This document shows positions 23,762 through 32,986 of a DNA stretch of 64,000 nucleotides, piece after piece (positions within the stretch are counted from its first letter, which is position 1; every line of letters begins with the position of its first letter). Location of the stretch: assembly GCF_008370495.1 (NCBI RefSeq), contig NZ_VTUX01000001.1:62001-126000 (forward strand), read 5' to 3'. The DNA comes from Pseudohalioglobus sediminis. GTDB taxonomy: Bacteria > Pseudomonadota > Gammaproteobacteria > Pseudomonadales > Halieaceae. The position numbers and the translations under genes are program-made. Below the pieces are notes generated by a model. The model made no database searches. It was not told where the DNA came from and was given only the letters and a program-made list of their open reading frames with translations.

Positions 23762-25477
23762 ATGACCCAGGAAGAAATCCTCGACAGCCTGCCCTCCCAC
23801 CTGAGGCCATTCGTTAAGACCCAGCGTTACGAGGATTACACGCCCCGGGACCAGGCGGTTTGGCGCTTCGTGATGAAGCACCTGACCCGGCAACTCGCCG
23901 ATACCGCGCACCCGGTATACCTCGAGGGGCTGCGGCGAACGGGTATCGCCCTGGACCACATTCCCTCCATCGAGGAAATGAATGACTGTCTGGCCGAACT
24001 GGGCTGGCGCGCTGTCGTGGTGGACGGGTTCATCCCGCCGGCGATTTTCATGGAGTTCCAGGCCCTGCGCGTGCTGGTCATCGCCCTGGACATGCGCAGT
24101 GTCGACCACATCTTTTACACCCCCGCGCCCGATATCGTGCACGAATCTGCCGGCCACGCCCCCTTCATCATCGACATTGACTATGCCGAGTTCCTGCAGC
24201 GCTTTGGCGAGGTGGGCATGAAGGCCATCGCCACACGCGAGGACCTGGAACAATATGAAGCGATCCGCAAGCTGTCTATTCTCAAGGAGTGCCCGGACAG
24301 CACCCCTGACAGTATCGCAGCTGCCGAGGCCGAACTTGAACGCCTGGCGGTTGCCGACAATGCCAGTCCATCCGAGGCCGCCCTGCTCACACGCCTGCAC
24401 TGGTGGACCGTGGAATACGGACTGGTCGGCGACCCGGAGGAGTACCGCATTTTCGGTGCAGGCCTGCTCTCGTCGCTGGGTGAAAGCACCCACTGCCTGG
24501 ACGATGCCAGGGTACGCAAGTTACCGCTGACTGTGGACGCGGTGCTCACGCCCTACGACATTACCCGCGAACAGCCACAGTTATTCGTGACCAAGAGCTG
24601 CAAGCACCTCAGCCAGGTGCTGGAAGAGTTCGCCGAATCCATGTGTTACCGCAAGGGCGGCGCTGCATCACTGCGCACGGCGATCGCCGCGGGGAGCATC
24701 TGCACCGCCCGCTACGATTCCGGCATGCAGGTGAGCGGCCAGTTCTGCGAGGTGCTGTGCGACGCCGTGGGCAACGCCACCTACCTGCGAACCAGCGGCC
24801 CAACACAACTGGCATTCAAGGACACGGAGATCTACGGCCACGGGGTGGACTACCATGCCGAGGGCTTCGGCTCACCCATTGGCCACCTCAAGGATTTCAG
24901 CCGCTGCCTGTCCGAGTACACCATCGACGAGTTGAAAGCCCATGCCATCGAGATCGGCAAACGCGTACGCCTGGAGTACCTGTCCGGTATCACCGTGGAC
25001 GGCGTGCTGAAAACAGTCTTTCGTCAGGACAACCGCAACCTTGTCCTCAGTTTTGAAGACTGCAGGGTCAGCGACCTGTCCGGCCGCGTATTGTTTGATC
25101 CGGCCTGGGGCAGTTACGATCTCGCTGTCGGCTCCGCCGTCACCTCGGTCTATGGCGGTGTCGCCGACCGGGAAAAGCTGCAGCTGTACAAACCCACTCC
25201 CCGAACCGAAACCATCCGCGCGGTTCACAATACCCAGCTGATGGACTGCTACACACTCGTCGCACGCCTGGCTGCGGCTGGCGCTGCAGCGGGAGACGAC
25301 GCCAGAGATACCCTGCTCGCCATACTCGAGCAACACCCGGATGAATGGCTGCTCCTGTCGGAAATGCTGGCAGTGGCGGACGCACCGCTGCACGAGCGGA
25401 TTCGAACTCAGCTGAGGAATCTGGGCACCCGGCGCCCGGAGATTGCCGGCCTTATCGACCTCGCGCTGGCCGGCTGA
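23762..25477 (+). CDS. Aromatic amino acid hydroxylase, long form
   Basis: 571 residues, about twice the usual bacterial PhhA (260-300). The catalytic domain is in the first about 290 residues, with iron ligands H127 and H132 (HESAGHAPFI) and E218 (WWTVEYGLVGD). It should hydroxylate phenylalanine to tyrosine with a pterin cofactor. The C-terminal half (about 300-571; contains TIDELKAHAIEIGKRVRLEYLSG and an Ala-rich helical end) is not part of classical PhhA and has no function I recognise. A typical phhB-like dehydratase gene is not adjacent. It is the last gene of the hppD operon. Confidence 0.9.
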   Translation: MTQEEILDSLPSHLRPFVKTQRYEDYTPRDQAVWRFVMKHLTRQLADTAHPVYLEGLRRTGIALDHIPSIEEMNDCLAELGWRAVVVDGFIPPAIFMEFQALRVLVIALDMRSVDHIFYTPAPDIVHESAGHAPFIIDIDYAEFLQRFGEVGMKAIATREDLEQYEAIRKLSILKECPDSTPDSIAAAEAELERLAVADNASPSEAALLTRLHWWTVEYGLVGDPEEYRIFGAGLLSSLGESTHCLDDARVRKLPLTVDAVLTPYDITREQPQLFVTKSCKHLSQVLEEFAESMCYRKGGAASLRTAIAAGSICTARYDSGMQVSGQFCEVLCDAVGNATYLRTSGPTQLAFKDTEIYGHGVDYHAEGFGSPIGHLKDFSRCLSEYTIDELKAHAIEIGKRVRLEYLSGITVDGVLKTVFRQDNRNLVLSFEDCRVSDLSGRVLFDPAWGSYDLAVGSAVTSVYGGVADREKLQLYKPTPRTETIRAVHNTQLMDCYTLVARLAAAGAAAGDDARDTLLAILEQHPDEWLLLSEMLAVADAPLHERIRTQLRNLGTRRPEIAGLIDLALAG

Positions 25478-25586
25478 AGCCGCCCAGTAGTCGACTTTCG
25501 GTACCGCCCGCGACAGCTGCCAGTGACAGGGCATAACCGACGCGCCAGGCCTGTTCTATCGTGATCACATTACAAGGAGCTAAACT

Positions 25587-25871
25587 GTGATTCCGTATAA
25601 GCCTTCGCGTGTAATGCCGTGCTTGTTACTAATACTCTCACTGGCCTTCACCTTGCAGGCCTGCATGCCATCAATCTGGAACGCAGGCGACCTGGTCCAA
25701 TGGGTTCGAGAGCAGGCCGTCCAGCGAGGATGCGAGAACGACAGTATCGAACTGGAAGACTGGTATCGAGAGAGCGAGAGCGGCAATGTCTGGCACGGTA
25801 CCTGCCTCAACGAAACGGGTGAGCGTATGCCGTTTGCGGTAAACATCGACTCTGTGTGGGAGCCATCATAA
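25587..25871 (+). CDS. Small predicted lipoprotein
   Basis: 94 residues from a GTG with AAGGAG eight bases upstream. The signal peptide ends in a lipobox (FTLQAC), so Cys would be lipidated. The mature part contains two more Cys (GCEN, GTCLN) that could form a disulfide, and a Trp-rich core. No named family is recognised. It stands alone after the tyrosine operon and is convergent with the amidohydrolase at 26009. Confidence 0.7.
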   Translation: MIPYKPSRVMPCLLLILSLAFTLQACMPSIWNAGDLVQWVREQAVQRGCENDSIELEDWYRESESGNVWHGTCLNETGERMPFAVNIDSVWEPS

Positions 25872-26008
25872 AGCTGACAGCCAGACTTTTTGCAGCCGCC
25901 AGGGAACTACGTGACGCTTGGCAACCGGACAGCACCAGACCGCAAATAGCCATAGCGTGGTCTCACGCAACTGCGCTGCTCCATTCAGCAAACCCCGTGA
26001 CCTGGCTC

Positions 26009-27433
26009 TTAGTGACTCAGCATACTCACAGCAAACAGTCCCGCACTGACTAAAGACGTGGTAATCACTCGATACGCTGGGTGATTAAACCACACCTGGT
26101 AACGCTGCAACTGCTCTTCCAGCGCGTTGCGCTCAAAATAGACACCATTTCGCACTACAGCTGTTCGAGTATCGAGATTGGCGAGGTCCTGCGTTGGGTC
26201 CATGGCATACACAACAAAATCTGCCGGAGCACCCACGCTGAGGCGACCGTAGGCCTTTCCGTGCAGATAACGCACTGTGTTCACGGAGGATATCTCCAGC
26301 ACCTGTTCCGGAGTCAGACCGGTTTGTTGAAGCAGTTGCAGTTCCTCAAGCAGACCTGCTCCCGGGACAATAAACTCTGCCGCAGAATCCGTTCCGCTGT
26401 GCAATGCGACTCCCGCCTCATACAGTGATCGAACCGCCCGCTGCGCCTGCGGGTACAGCGCACGGAATTGATCATGCTGCGCAGGACTCAATAGACGCGC
26501 GGAAACCAACCCGCGTTGCGGATGCCACAGCTGGTCCCGATAGTATGATGGTAACAATGCGGCTGCATCGGACTGTTCTAGATCTGCATAGTCACTGAGT
26601 GCAAATTTTCGCTGCAGGGTCACCAGCGTCGGCGTGAGCGCAAATCCCCTGGCAAGAGAGGCATCAATTAGCGCCTGAACCCGCTGCTGATCCAGGTATT
26701 TTAATTTCATCAGGCGATGAATATACTCGGTAGCGCCATCTTCAGCAGACCTGGGCGCCCAACCGACAAGGTGTTGGATATCGTCGATATACACGGCATC
26801 AAAGTTCTGGCGCCAGGGCACATGCCCAATAACAGCTAAACTTCTCTGCTTTGCTGCCTGGTAGATTTCGCGAGAAGCCTCTGCGGTCAGCTCGTTATAC
26901 ACCTTGATGCAGTCGTACCCTTCTGCCGCCACCTGCTCTACTGCCGCTTCTGCACTCGGCTCATCAGTCACCACCAGAGAGTTAGGCCACAGCGGTGGCT
27001 TCCCATCCAAAAAAGGCCCACAGCTGAGGACTCGAGGGCCAGGGTACTCTCCGCCATCGATAGCATCGCGCATCCGTGCGTCGCCCGCGGCCATACGGGC
27101 GCTGGTAACACCGTGGTACAAGTAAAGGAAAGCAAACAATTCATTCTGCCCTGGCAGCGGCAGCATAGGCCCGTGTATATGAGCATCAGCAAGACCGGGT
27201 AGAATGTATCCGGTTATCCCGGCAGCGCGCGCCGGGCGGATATCGCTGATATAACCGCGCTCTAGCGTCAGGTCAACCGGCGCAGAACGAGACTGTCCGG
27301 GGACGACCAGCACAACAGAGTGCAACTCCACGCTCGAAGCCGGTATCGCCAGCGGAGCAGGAGGCTGTAAGATCCGCAGCGCCAACGCGCCGAGTGCAAT
27401 GAATAGCGCACCGGCGCAAAGCGTTACCTTCAT
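26009..27433 (-). CDS. Amidohydrolase family protein, membrane-anchored
   Basis: 474 residues from the ATG at 27433, preferred over one nine codons upstream because GAGG lies six bases before it. The N-terminal segment MKVTLCAGALFIALGALALRIL is a signal anchor. The metal core is visible: LADAHIHGP (HxH), YDCIKVYN (Lys), VIGHVPW, DIQHLVG and HSGTDSAAEF (Asp). A C-terminal hydrophobic tail (YRVITTSLVSAGLFAVSML) may be a second membrane segment. It hydrolyses an unknown amide or ester, probably in the periplasm. Confidence 0.85.
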   Translation of the reverse strand: MKVTLCAGALFIALGALALRILQPPAPLAIPASSVELHSVVLVVPGQSRSAPVDLTLERGYISDIRPARAAGITGYILPGLADAHIHGPMLPLPGQNELFAFLYLYHGVTSARMAAGDARMRDAIDGGEYPGPRVLSCGPFLDGKPPLWPNSLVVTDEPSAEAAVEQVAAEGYDCIKVYNELTAEASREIYQAAKQRSLAVIGHVPWRQNFDAVYIDDIQHLVGWAPRSAEDGATEYIHRLMKLKYLDQQRVQALIDASLARGFALTPTLVTLQRKFALSDYADLEQSDAAALLPSYYRDQLWHPQRGLVSARLLSPAQHDQFRALYPQAQRAVRSLYEAGVALHSGTDSAAEFIVPGAGLLEELQLLQQTGLTPEQVLEISSVNTVRYLHGKAYGRLSVGAPADFVVYAMDPTQDLANLDTRTAVVRNGVYFERNALEEQLQRYQVWFNHPAYRVITTSLVSAGLFAVSMLSH

Positions 27434-27526
27434 CGTTCGCCTCATATCACCCACATCCACGACACGAGGCGCTGGCTAATGCAAACCAGCGCGGTACCGC
27501 GTGCATTAGCCGGTAGCGATCTAACG

Positions 27527-28903
27527 CTAAGCTCGGCCAAGCTTTGTCCTTACCTTGGCAATTTGCGACTGCAACCAGGCCACTTCACTAAAGGTGTTGT
27601 ATCCCTCCTGTGCACGCTTCAACAAGGCCTGCAACACATCAAGCTGGAGTATCAGCGCCGCCTGGCTTTCCTGGTCAGCTGCCAACGCTGCCTCGGCCAT
27701 CATCATGGCCCGCTCCAACTCGCCGGCCGCGAGCATGACTCTGGCCTCTTTGACGACGCTTTCTTCCCCTGCCATACGCACAAGCTCGGGATAGATTTCA
27801 TGAGGCCTGAAAGGATAAAGCTCGCTGGTATAGCGATACTGGAACCATCCGCCTGCCTGATAGACTGTTTCACGCACGGTCCATTCTACTCGCCCATGTT
27901 GTTGGCTAAGATGTGCCAGATGTTCCGGCAGTTGGATTTCACGCATCAGTTCGTAAACATCCTTGCCTTCACTCAAACCCGCCCAGATTTGATCGTGTAC
28001 GTACTGAGCTGCGTCGCGCATCAACACCAGGGAGGTCATGATCTCATCTTTGTTGGTATGAATTTGATTCTGCTGTGGCAGCAGCATCTCCGGTTCAAGT
28101 GCAATGATCTTGTTGATGGTGTCAATGTATTCTGTAAGTATGCGATTTCGATCCGCACGCACTGTGCCCAGGTTTGGCCACATGGGAAAGTCCGGGCCCA
28201 CAGAGCCGCCGCCGGCAAACAGAATCTTCTCCTCGGGCAGCCAAAGGCCCGCAGAGTTAATGCCTTCAGCGCCCGGCAGAGACATCACCTCAAACCGGAC
28301 TCCTCCCAGTTCAAACTTGTATCCGGCTTCGTCCTCGACCAGGATGTCAGGCGCTATCACCTCGTAGGGGAAGGGGGTCGCTTTCTTCTTTCTTTCACTG
28401 CCTTTTTGGTCCAACTCCGGAGCCCAGTTGTACAGCGCTGCGTACCGGGGTGACAGGTAGCCCTGTGCCTTCTTCCTATGGATCATGTATTCCATGGAAT
28501 TGCGGGTCATAATAATTTGAGTGCCGTCCTCCTTGATCAGGTCGATACCGCCTATGTCGTCATGCTGGCCCTGCGGGAGGAATATGTACTTGACCGGCCC
28601 GTCAATAACTTCCTTCAACAGCGCCATTTGTCGCGGCGACTGGTGCGCGAAACCGGTATCGATGACGACAGCCCCTTCAGAGGTGTTTACGACATATGCA
28701 TTAGCCAGGCCGGATGCGTAAAAAATATTGTCGGTTACCTGGATACGTTCGACAGGTATCCGAATGAGATTGCCGGTCGGCGTACCTCCCGCGCGAACGT
28801 CATCAGTATTCAGGTTAACGTCCTCGGCGGCCACTCCGCTTGTCGCGGTAATTGCCAGCAAGCTGAAAAGCGCCGAGCGTATGAGAACTGTTGGTTTGAG
28901 CAT
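27527..28903 (-). CDS. Metallo-beta-lactamase-fold protein with degenerate metal site
   Basis: 458 residues from the ATG at 28903 (GGAGAGG upstream; signal peptide MLKPTVLIRSALFSLLAITA). The MBL fold is clear: NAYVVNTSEGAVVIDTGFA and ILFAGG, with an alkyl-sulfatase-like C-terminal helical region. The canonical (S/T)HxHxDHxGG motif reads LPQGQHDDIGG (residues 109-119), so three histidines are Q111, Q113 and D116. The usual Asp of FAGD is Gly, and no PGH-type His is seen. It may be a non-catalytic binding protein or use a different chemistry. It lies between an amidohydrolase and a TonB-dependent receptor on the same strand. Confidence 0.85.
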   Translation of the reverse strand: MLKPTVLIRSALFSLLAITATSGVAAEDVNLNTDDVRAGGTPTGNLIRIPVERIQVTDNIFYASGLANAYVVNTSEGAVVIDTGFAHQSPRQMALLKEVIDGPVKYIFLPQGQHDDIGGIDLIKEDGTQIIMTRNSMEYMIHRKKAQGYLSPRYAALYNWAPELDQKGSERKKKATPFPYEVIAPDILVEDEAGYKFELGGVRFEVMSLPGAEGINSAGLWLPEEKILFAGGGSVGPDFPMWPNLGTVRADRNRILTEYIDTINKIIALEPEMLLPQQNQIHTNKDEIMTSLVLMRDAAQYVHDQIWAGLSEGKDVYELMREIQLPEHLAHLSQQHGRVEWTVRETVYQAGGWFQYRYTSELYPFRPHEIYPELVRMAGEESVVKEARVMLAAGELERAMMMAEAALAADQESQAALILQLDVLQALLKRAQEGYNTFSEVAWLQSQIAKVRTKLGRA

Positions 28904-28982
28904 AGTGAGTACCTCTCCATAAGTCATGCAGCCTGGTGCATGAAGCTTTAAACGGTGTTAGTTACAGACCTAATCTACTGTT

Positions 28983-31319
28983 TCAGAAACTGTAGCGGGC
29001 GGTTACACCCACGACACGCTCTGGCAATATATTGGTCTGGGTATACGAGCCGCCGCTGAGCGCAACATCGTACTGATCCGGACCCTGTTCAAAGGTGACA
29101 GCATCTTCGTCGAACACATTTTTGCCCCACAATGAAATGTCCCAGCTGTAGTCACTGCTGCGCCATCCCACGAAAAGATCCAGCACTTGGTAGGATTCAA
29201 ACGTCTCGGCCACCTGCCCCAGGCCCGCTGATGCATCTGTGTTCTGGCGTTCATCGGTGTACTTAAACAAGCCTCGCACATACACCTCGCTGTCGTTCTC
29301 CAGCGGAATGAAATACTCCGAGTTCAGCGAGATCGACCACTCCGGCTCTCCGCCCAGCGGCTTGCCGTCCAGATCACACGTTCCCAGCACCTCACCCGGC
29401 TCGCGATCATTACAGGGGGCTGACACGCCGTCCCATTCACCCTTGCTATAGCTCAATGCCCCGCCGAAATCCCAGGTCTCGCCAAGCAATACACGGCCAT
29501 CCAACTCCACTCCCCAGATAGTGGCGTCACCGTTAAAGATGAGACCGCCGGGCAGACCTATCGGCGCACCCGTATCATCGATGACCTGGGTACCGCGCAC
29601 AAAGCCCAGATAGCCTTCGAAGGTCTGGTAATAGAGCGCGCCATTCAAGCTTGCGCGATCGTTCCACAAGCGGCTCTTGAAACCCAGCTCGAACGCGTCG
29701 CTGGTTTCTTCATCGTGAAGCAGGTCGTCAACGCCATTGGGCAGAAACTCAATAGTCGGACTGGGCACAATTGAAATGCCGGAGGGCCGATAACCACGGT
29801 TGTAGGAAGCATAAAGATTCGTGTCATCGCGCCAGTCCCAACGCACTGCCAGAGAGCCTGTCCAGGCATCTTCGCTGGCAGACTGTTTGTCTTTGGGTAC
29901 GCCGATTATCGGAAAACCCTCACTGAAACGATCACTGATCAGTTCTGCCAGCGACTCGAATGCGGGTGGCAGGTATGTGAGCCCCTCGAATTCCACATCC
30001 GCCCTGCGCGTGCGGTCGTAGTCAGTCCAGCGCAATCCGAATTCCAACTGCACTGTATCGGCAAGGTCAAACGTATTGAAGGTGAAGACCGCAAACTCAC
30101 TCGCGTCCAATGGCAAGTACGCGACAGATTGGAAGCCAAGCGCGCCTATGGGACCGCCGAGCCGAACCGAATTGGCAAGTGCTTCTGTGCTGGTTTGCTG
30201 GTCCCTGTGGTACAGACCCACCATGTAGTTCCAGAATACATTTTCCGTAGAAGCCACTCGAAATTCATACACCCAACTTTCCACGTCTGTGGTTGACTGC
30301 TGAAACGTGGGAGCGACGATTTCTGTGAGCTGCAGGGAGTTGGCCCGATCCAGTTCAGTCGCCGACGTTTTATGGGAGTCCTGGTACGCGACAAGACCGG
30401 TGAGCTGCAAATCTGCCACATCCCAGCTCATAACGAGATTGGCCACGTTGAAATCAAAATCGCCGTAGTTATCGGTTTTACCCAAGGCCTTGTTATCAAC
30501 AGGGCGTAGCCTGGGCCTGACAGCCAGGGCATCAGCCCCGGCCATAGCCTTGGGATCATCCGCGGTGCGGTCCAAGTACTGATAGATGAATTGCGCTTCA
30601 AAGGTGTCGGTAGGTAGCCACGTGGTGCTGATTCGGCCAGAGTATGCCTCCAACTCCTGGTCATCAAAGCCGCTAGTCAGGTTTTGTACGTCGGCGCCAT
30701 TGTCAGTGTCATAGACACCGGCAACGCGAATACCCAGTGTGCCGTCGATCAGCGGCGTACCGTAGGCCACCTGGGCATTAAGGCCGTTATTGTCAGCCAC
30801 CGAGGCCGACACGTAGCCGCTGGCCTGATCGACGCCAGCGCGCCTGGTAATCATGTTCAGCGCGCCCCCAGGAGACGTTGCTCCCTGCAGTGTTCCCTGC
30901 GGACCGCGAAGAATTTCAATACGCTCCAGGTCGTACATCTGGCTAAAGGCCACATCCGGCCGCACCACGGCGTCGTTCCAATAGACATCAACCGCTGCAG
31001 ACACGCCCGATTCCGGGTCGATACTGACGCCGCGCAGGGAAATCGTGGAATTGCGGGCGTTAGGCGAGGACAGGGTCAGGCCTGCTGTTTGTTGTTCGAT
31101 GGCACGAAAATCGAAGACGGCGAATTTATCCAGATCTTGCCCACTCACCACATTCACCGTCGCTGCAACGTCCTGCACGTTCTCGGTTCGCTTTTGGGCA
31201 GTCACAACCACCTCTTCAAGCACAAGATCCTGGGCAGAAACTGACACCGCAGCGGCAGAAAGCGCCGAGGCCAGCATGGTCCTTCGAAAATTGGGGGTCG
31301 CGTTGGTGTTGAGTAACAT
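28983..31319 (-). CDS. TonB-dependent outer membrane receptor
   Basis: 778 residues from the ATG at 31319, chosen because AGAGG lies upstream and a signal peptide follows (FRRTMLASALSAAAVSVSAQ); the frame stays open to 31511 without signal features. A TonB-box-like LEEVVVTAQKR is followed by the plug domain (VNVVSGQDLDKFAVFDFRAIE..., ILRGPQGTLQGATSPGGALN). A long beta-barrel ends in the Phe-terminal strand VVGVTARYSF. It imports a large or scarce substrate using TonB energy. It lies downstream of an AraC-type regulator and upstream of the MBL-fold gene. Confidence 0.95.
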   Translation of the reverse strand: MLLNTNATPNFRRTMLASALSAAAVSVSAQDLVLEEVVVTAQKRTENVQDVAATVNVVSGQDLDKFAVFDFRAIEQQTAGLTLSSPNARNSTISLRGVSIDPESGVSAAVDVYWNDAVVRPDVAFSQMYDLERIEILRGPQGTLQGATSPGGALNMITRRAGVDQASGYVSASVADNNGLNAQVAYGTPLIDGTLGIRVAGVYDTDNGADVQNLTSGFDDQELEAYSGRISTTWLPTDTFEAQFIYQYLDRTADDPKAMAGADALAVRPRLRPVDNKALGKTDNYGDFDFNVANLVMSWDVADLQLTGLVAYQDSHKTSATELDRANSLQLTEIVAPTFQQSTTDVESWVYEFRVASTENVFWNYMVGLYHRDQQTSTEALANSVRLGGPIGALGFQSVAYLPLDASEFAVFTFNTFDLADTVQLEFGLRWTDYDRTRRADVEFEGLTYLPPAFESLAELISDRFSEGFPIIGVPKDKQSASEDAWTGSLAVRWDWRDDTNLYASYNRGYRPSGISIVPSPTIEFLPNGVDDLLHDEETSDAFELGFKSRLWNDRASLNGALYYQTFEGYLGFVRGTQVIDDTGAPIGLPGGLIFNGDATIWGVELDGRVLLGETWDFGGALSYSKGEWDGVSAPCNDREPGEVLGTCDLDGKPLGGEPEWSISLNSEYFIPLENDSEVYVRGLFKYTDERQNTDASAGLGQVAETFESYQVLDLFVGWRSSDYSWDISLWGKNVFDEDAVTFEQGPDQYDVALSGGSYTQTNILPERVVGVTARYSF

Positions 31320-31679
31320 GGAGCCAAGCCTCTTATATTTATCGTTTGACACTGTCATTCGCCCGTTCATCCTGGCCCAAGTAAGTGCCTTTCTAGTTGC
31401 AACAACCTGTTGGTCATGCACAGTTAAGCACTGCCACGCCGAATCGGGCCAGCCGATACAGCGGCAGACCAGCCAGCCGACAGGGATGCCAAAAACACCC
31501 ACACAAGCCATTGATTTTATGTATATTTATTTTTCACAAGCGGCCGGCATTGAGACGCTGGTGAGCGCTATCCGGAGTGTCAAAGCCGGCAAAAACGGCC
31601 CCTTTGAAGAGACAGTCCCCCCATTTTGGAGCTGTAAGGACAGAAGAGAAAGGCGTCTCGCGAAAGACCTGACTAACCG
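31320..31679. other. Upstream region of TonB-dependent receptor
   Basis: 360 bases between the AraC-type gene and the receptor. A CCTGAC/GTCAGG hairpin overlaps the regulator's stop codon (31668-31684) and may end its transcript. The rest presumably carries the receptor promoter and regulator sites. No convincing -35/-10 pair or gene is seen. Confidence 0.5.
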
Positions 31680-32852
31680 TCAGGCAGAGAGATTCTTACG
31701 GTAAGCACTGGGAGTTGTATTTCGCAAGCGCTTGAAGTGCCGATTGAATACATTGATAGAACTGAAACCGGCGTCCTGGGCGATATCGGCGATGTTATGG
31801 CGCCGGTTCAGGTCTGCCTCCAGGAGAAGACAAGCCTCATCAACGCGGAATTTGTTAATAAACTCGTAGAAGTTCATCCGCGACTTGGTGTTAATCACCT
31901 GGCTGAGATAGTCGGCCCGGCTCCCCACCCTGCGGGCCAGGTCTCCGATTTTCAGACCCGGCTCAAGGTACGGTTTGTCTTCTTCCATCAGGGCCGTCAA
32001 TTTTTCCCACAGACGCTCCACTTCTTCGTCACGCAGGCCGGATTTCAGGTATTTGCCACCCTCTTTCTCTGGCCCAGGCGCTGCTCCCGACTCCTCGCCA
32101 GGCTCGGAAACAGTTGCCGTCTGGGAATCGAGGTCGAATATGCGGGGCTGACGCAGCCCCATCAGGCCGATGTAGTAAATGATTGCCACACTGGCGACGG
32201 CCGCGGCCACCACACGTCGCCCGAAGTCCAGCACGTGCAAACCCTGGAGAAGTTCAAAGAGGCCGGCAACGATGGCACTGATCATACACAGCCAAAGCAG
32301 CCACTTAAGCCAGCGCAGATCTATGTTCTCCAGATTGGAGAACTCCGACCGAATACTCACCTGGTGGCGCTGAATGTACCGCAGCGCTATCGCAGAGTAG
32401 GTTGCCAAGGAAATGTCGACCGGCAGCGTAACAAAGGAGATTCTTGACTTAAGCTCTGAAGGCACGTCGCTGTAACTGTCATACTGGCCAAACAATTCGC
32501 CAATCATCAGGCCCGGAAAGGACAAAAATACAGCCACCAGCATCGGCGTAAAGTGCCAGAGATAGACCGGCTTTAAAGCAAAGCCTTTATCCACTAACGC
32601 GTGCACATACAGATACAGCAGAGGGCCAAAAGTGAGACTCAGGTGTTGCAACATGTAGATCGGCATGCCGGGCATTAATCGCTCACCCGAATAGTAATAA
32701 GACAGCGATATCAGCCGGAGGGATTCGGCAAGCAGAAATGCCGCCAGAATTCGATTGGCGAGCCGGTTGCCATAGGGGACGGTCGCGATGGCAAGTGCCA
32801 GAATCAATCCCTGCGCGGCGCCCAGGTTGGCAAACCAGGTCAGCCAGTCCAT
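31680..32852 (-). CDS. AraC-family regulator with N-terminal membrane domain
   Basis: 390 residues. Residues about 5-240 form about seven hydrophobic helices (AQGLILALAIATVPYG, LIGLLYLYVHALV-like, VVAAAVASVAIIYYIGLM), a membrane sensor layout. An acidic linker leads to an AraC-type double helix-turn-helix (about 290-388: IGDLARRVGSRADYLSQVIN..., IADIAQDAGFSSINVFNRHFKR). Membrane-bound AraC proteins of this type sense signals at the envelope. Neighbours suggest control of the TonB receptor and perhaps the divergent DUF1254 gene. Confidence 0.9.
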   Translation of the reverse strand: MDWLTWFANLGAAQGLILALAIATVPYGNRLANRILAAFLLAESLRLISLSYYYSGERLMPGMPIYMLQHLSLTFGPLLYLYVHALVDKGFALKPVYLWHFTPMLVAVFLSFPGLMIGELFGQYDSYSDVPSELKSRISFVTLPVDISLATYSAIALRYIQRHQVSIRSEFSNLENIDLRWLKWLLWLCMISAIVAGLFELLQGLHVLDFGRRVVAAAVASVAIIYYIGLMGLRQPRIFDLDSQTATVSEPGEESGAAPGPEKEGGKYLKSGLRDEEVERLWEKLTALMEEDKPYLEPGLKIGDLARRVGSRADYLSQVINTKSRMNFYEFINKFRVDEACLLLEADLNRRHNIADIAQDAGFSSINVFNRHFKRLRNTTPSAYRKNLSA

Positions 32853-32986
32853 TTGGAAAAACCTATTCTCTCATTTTTTATCTGGCTTCAGGATAAGTAA
32901 TCGACCTCGGGGAGGCAAGCGAGGCCTCCAGAGACAGCCACTCAGGTATACAATGACAGGGTATTCACTCTGGAGCTGAGTCGCAC

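Noticed and set aside
23399-24493. 364-codon minus-strand frame
   Set aside because: It lies antisense to maiA and the aromatic amino acid hydroxylase, whose catalytic motifs are intact.
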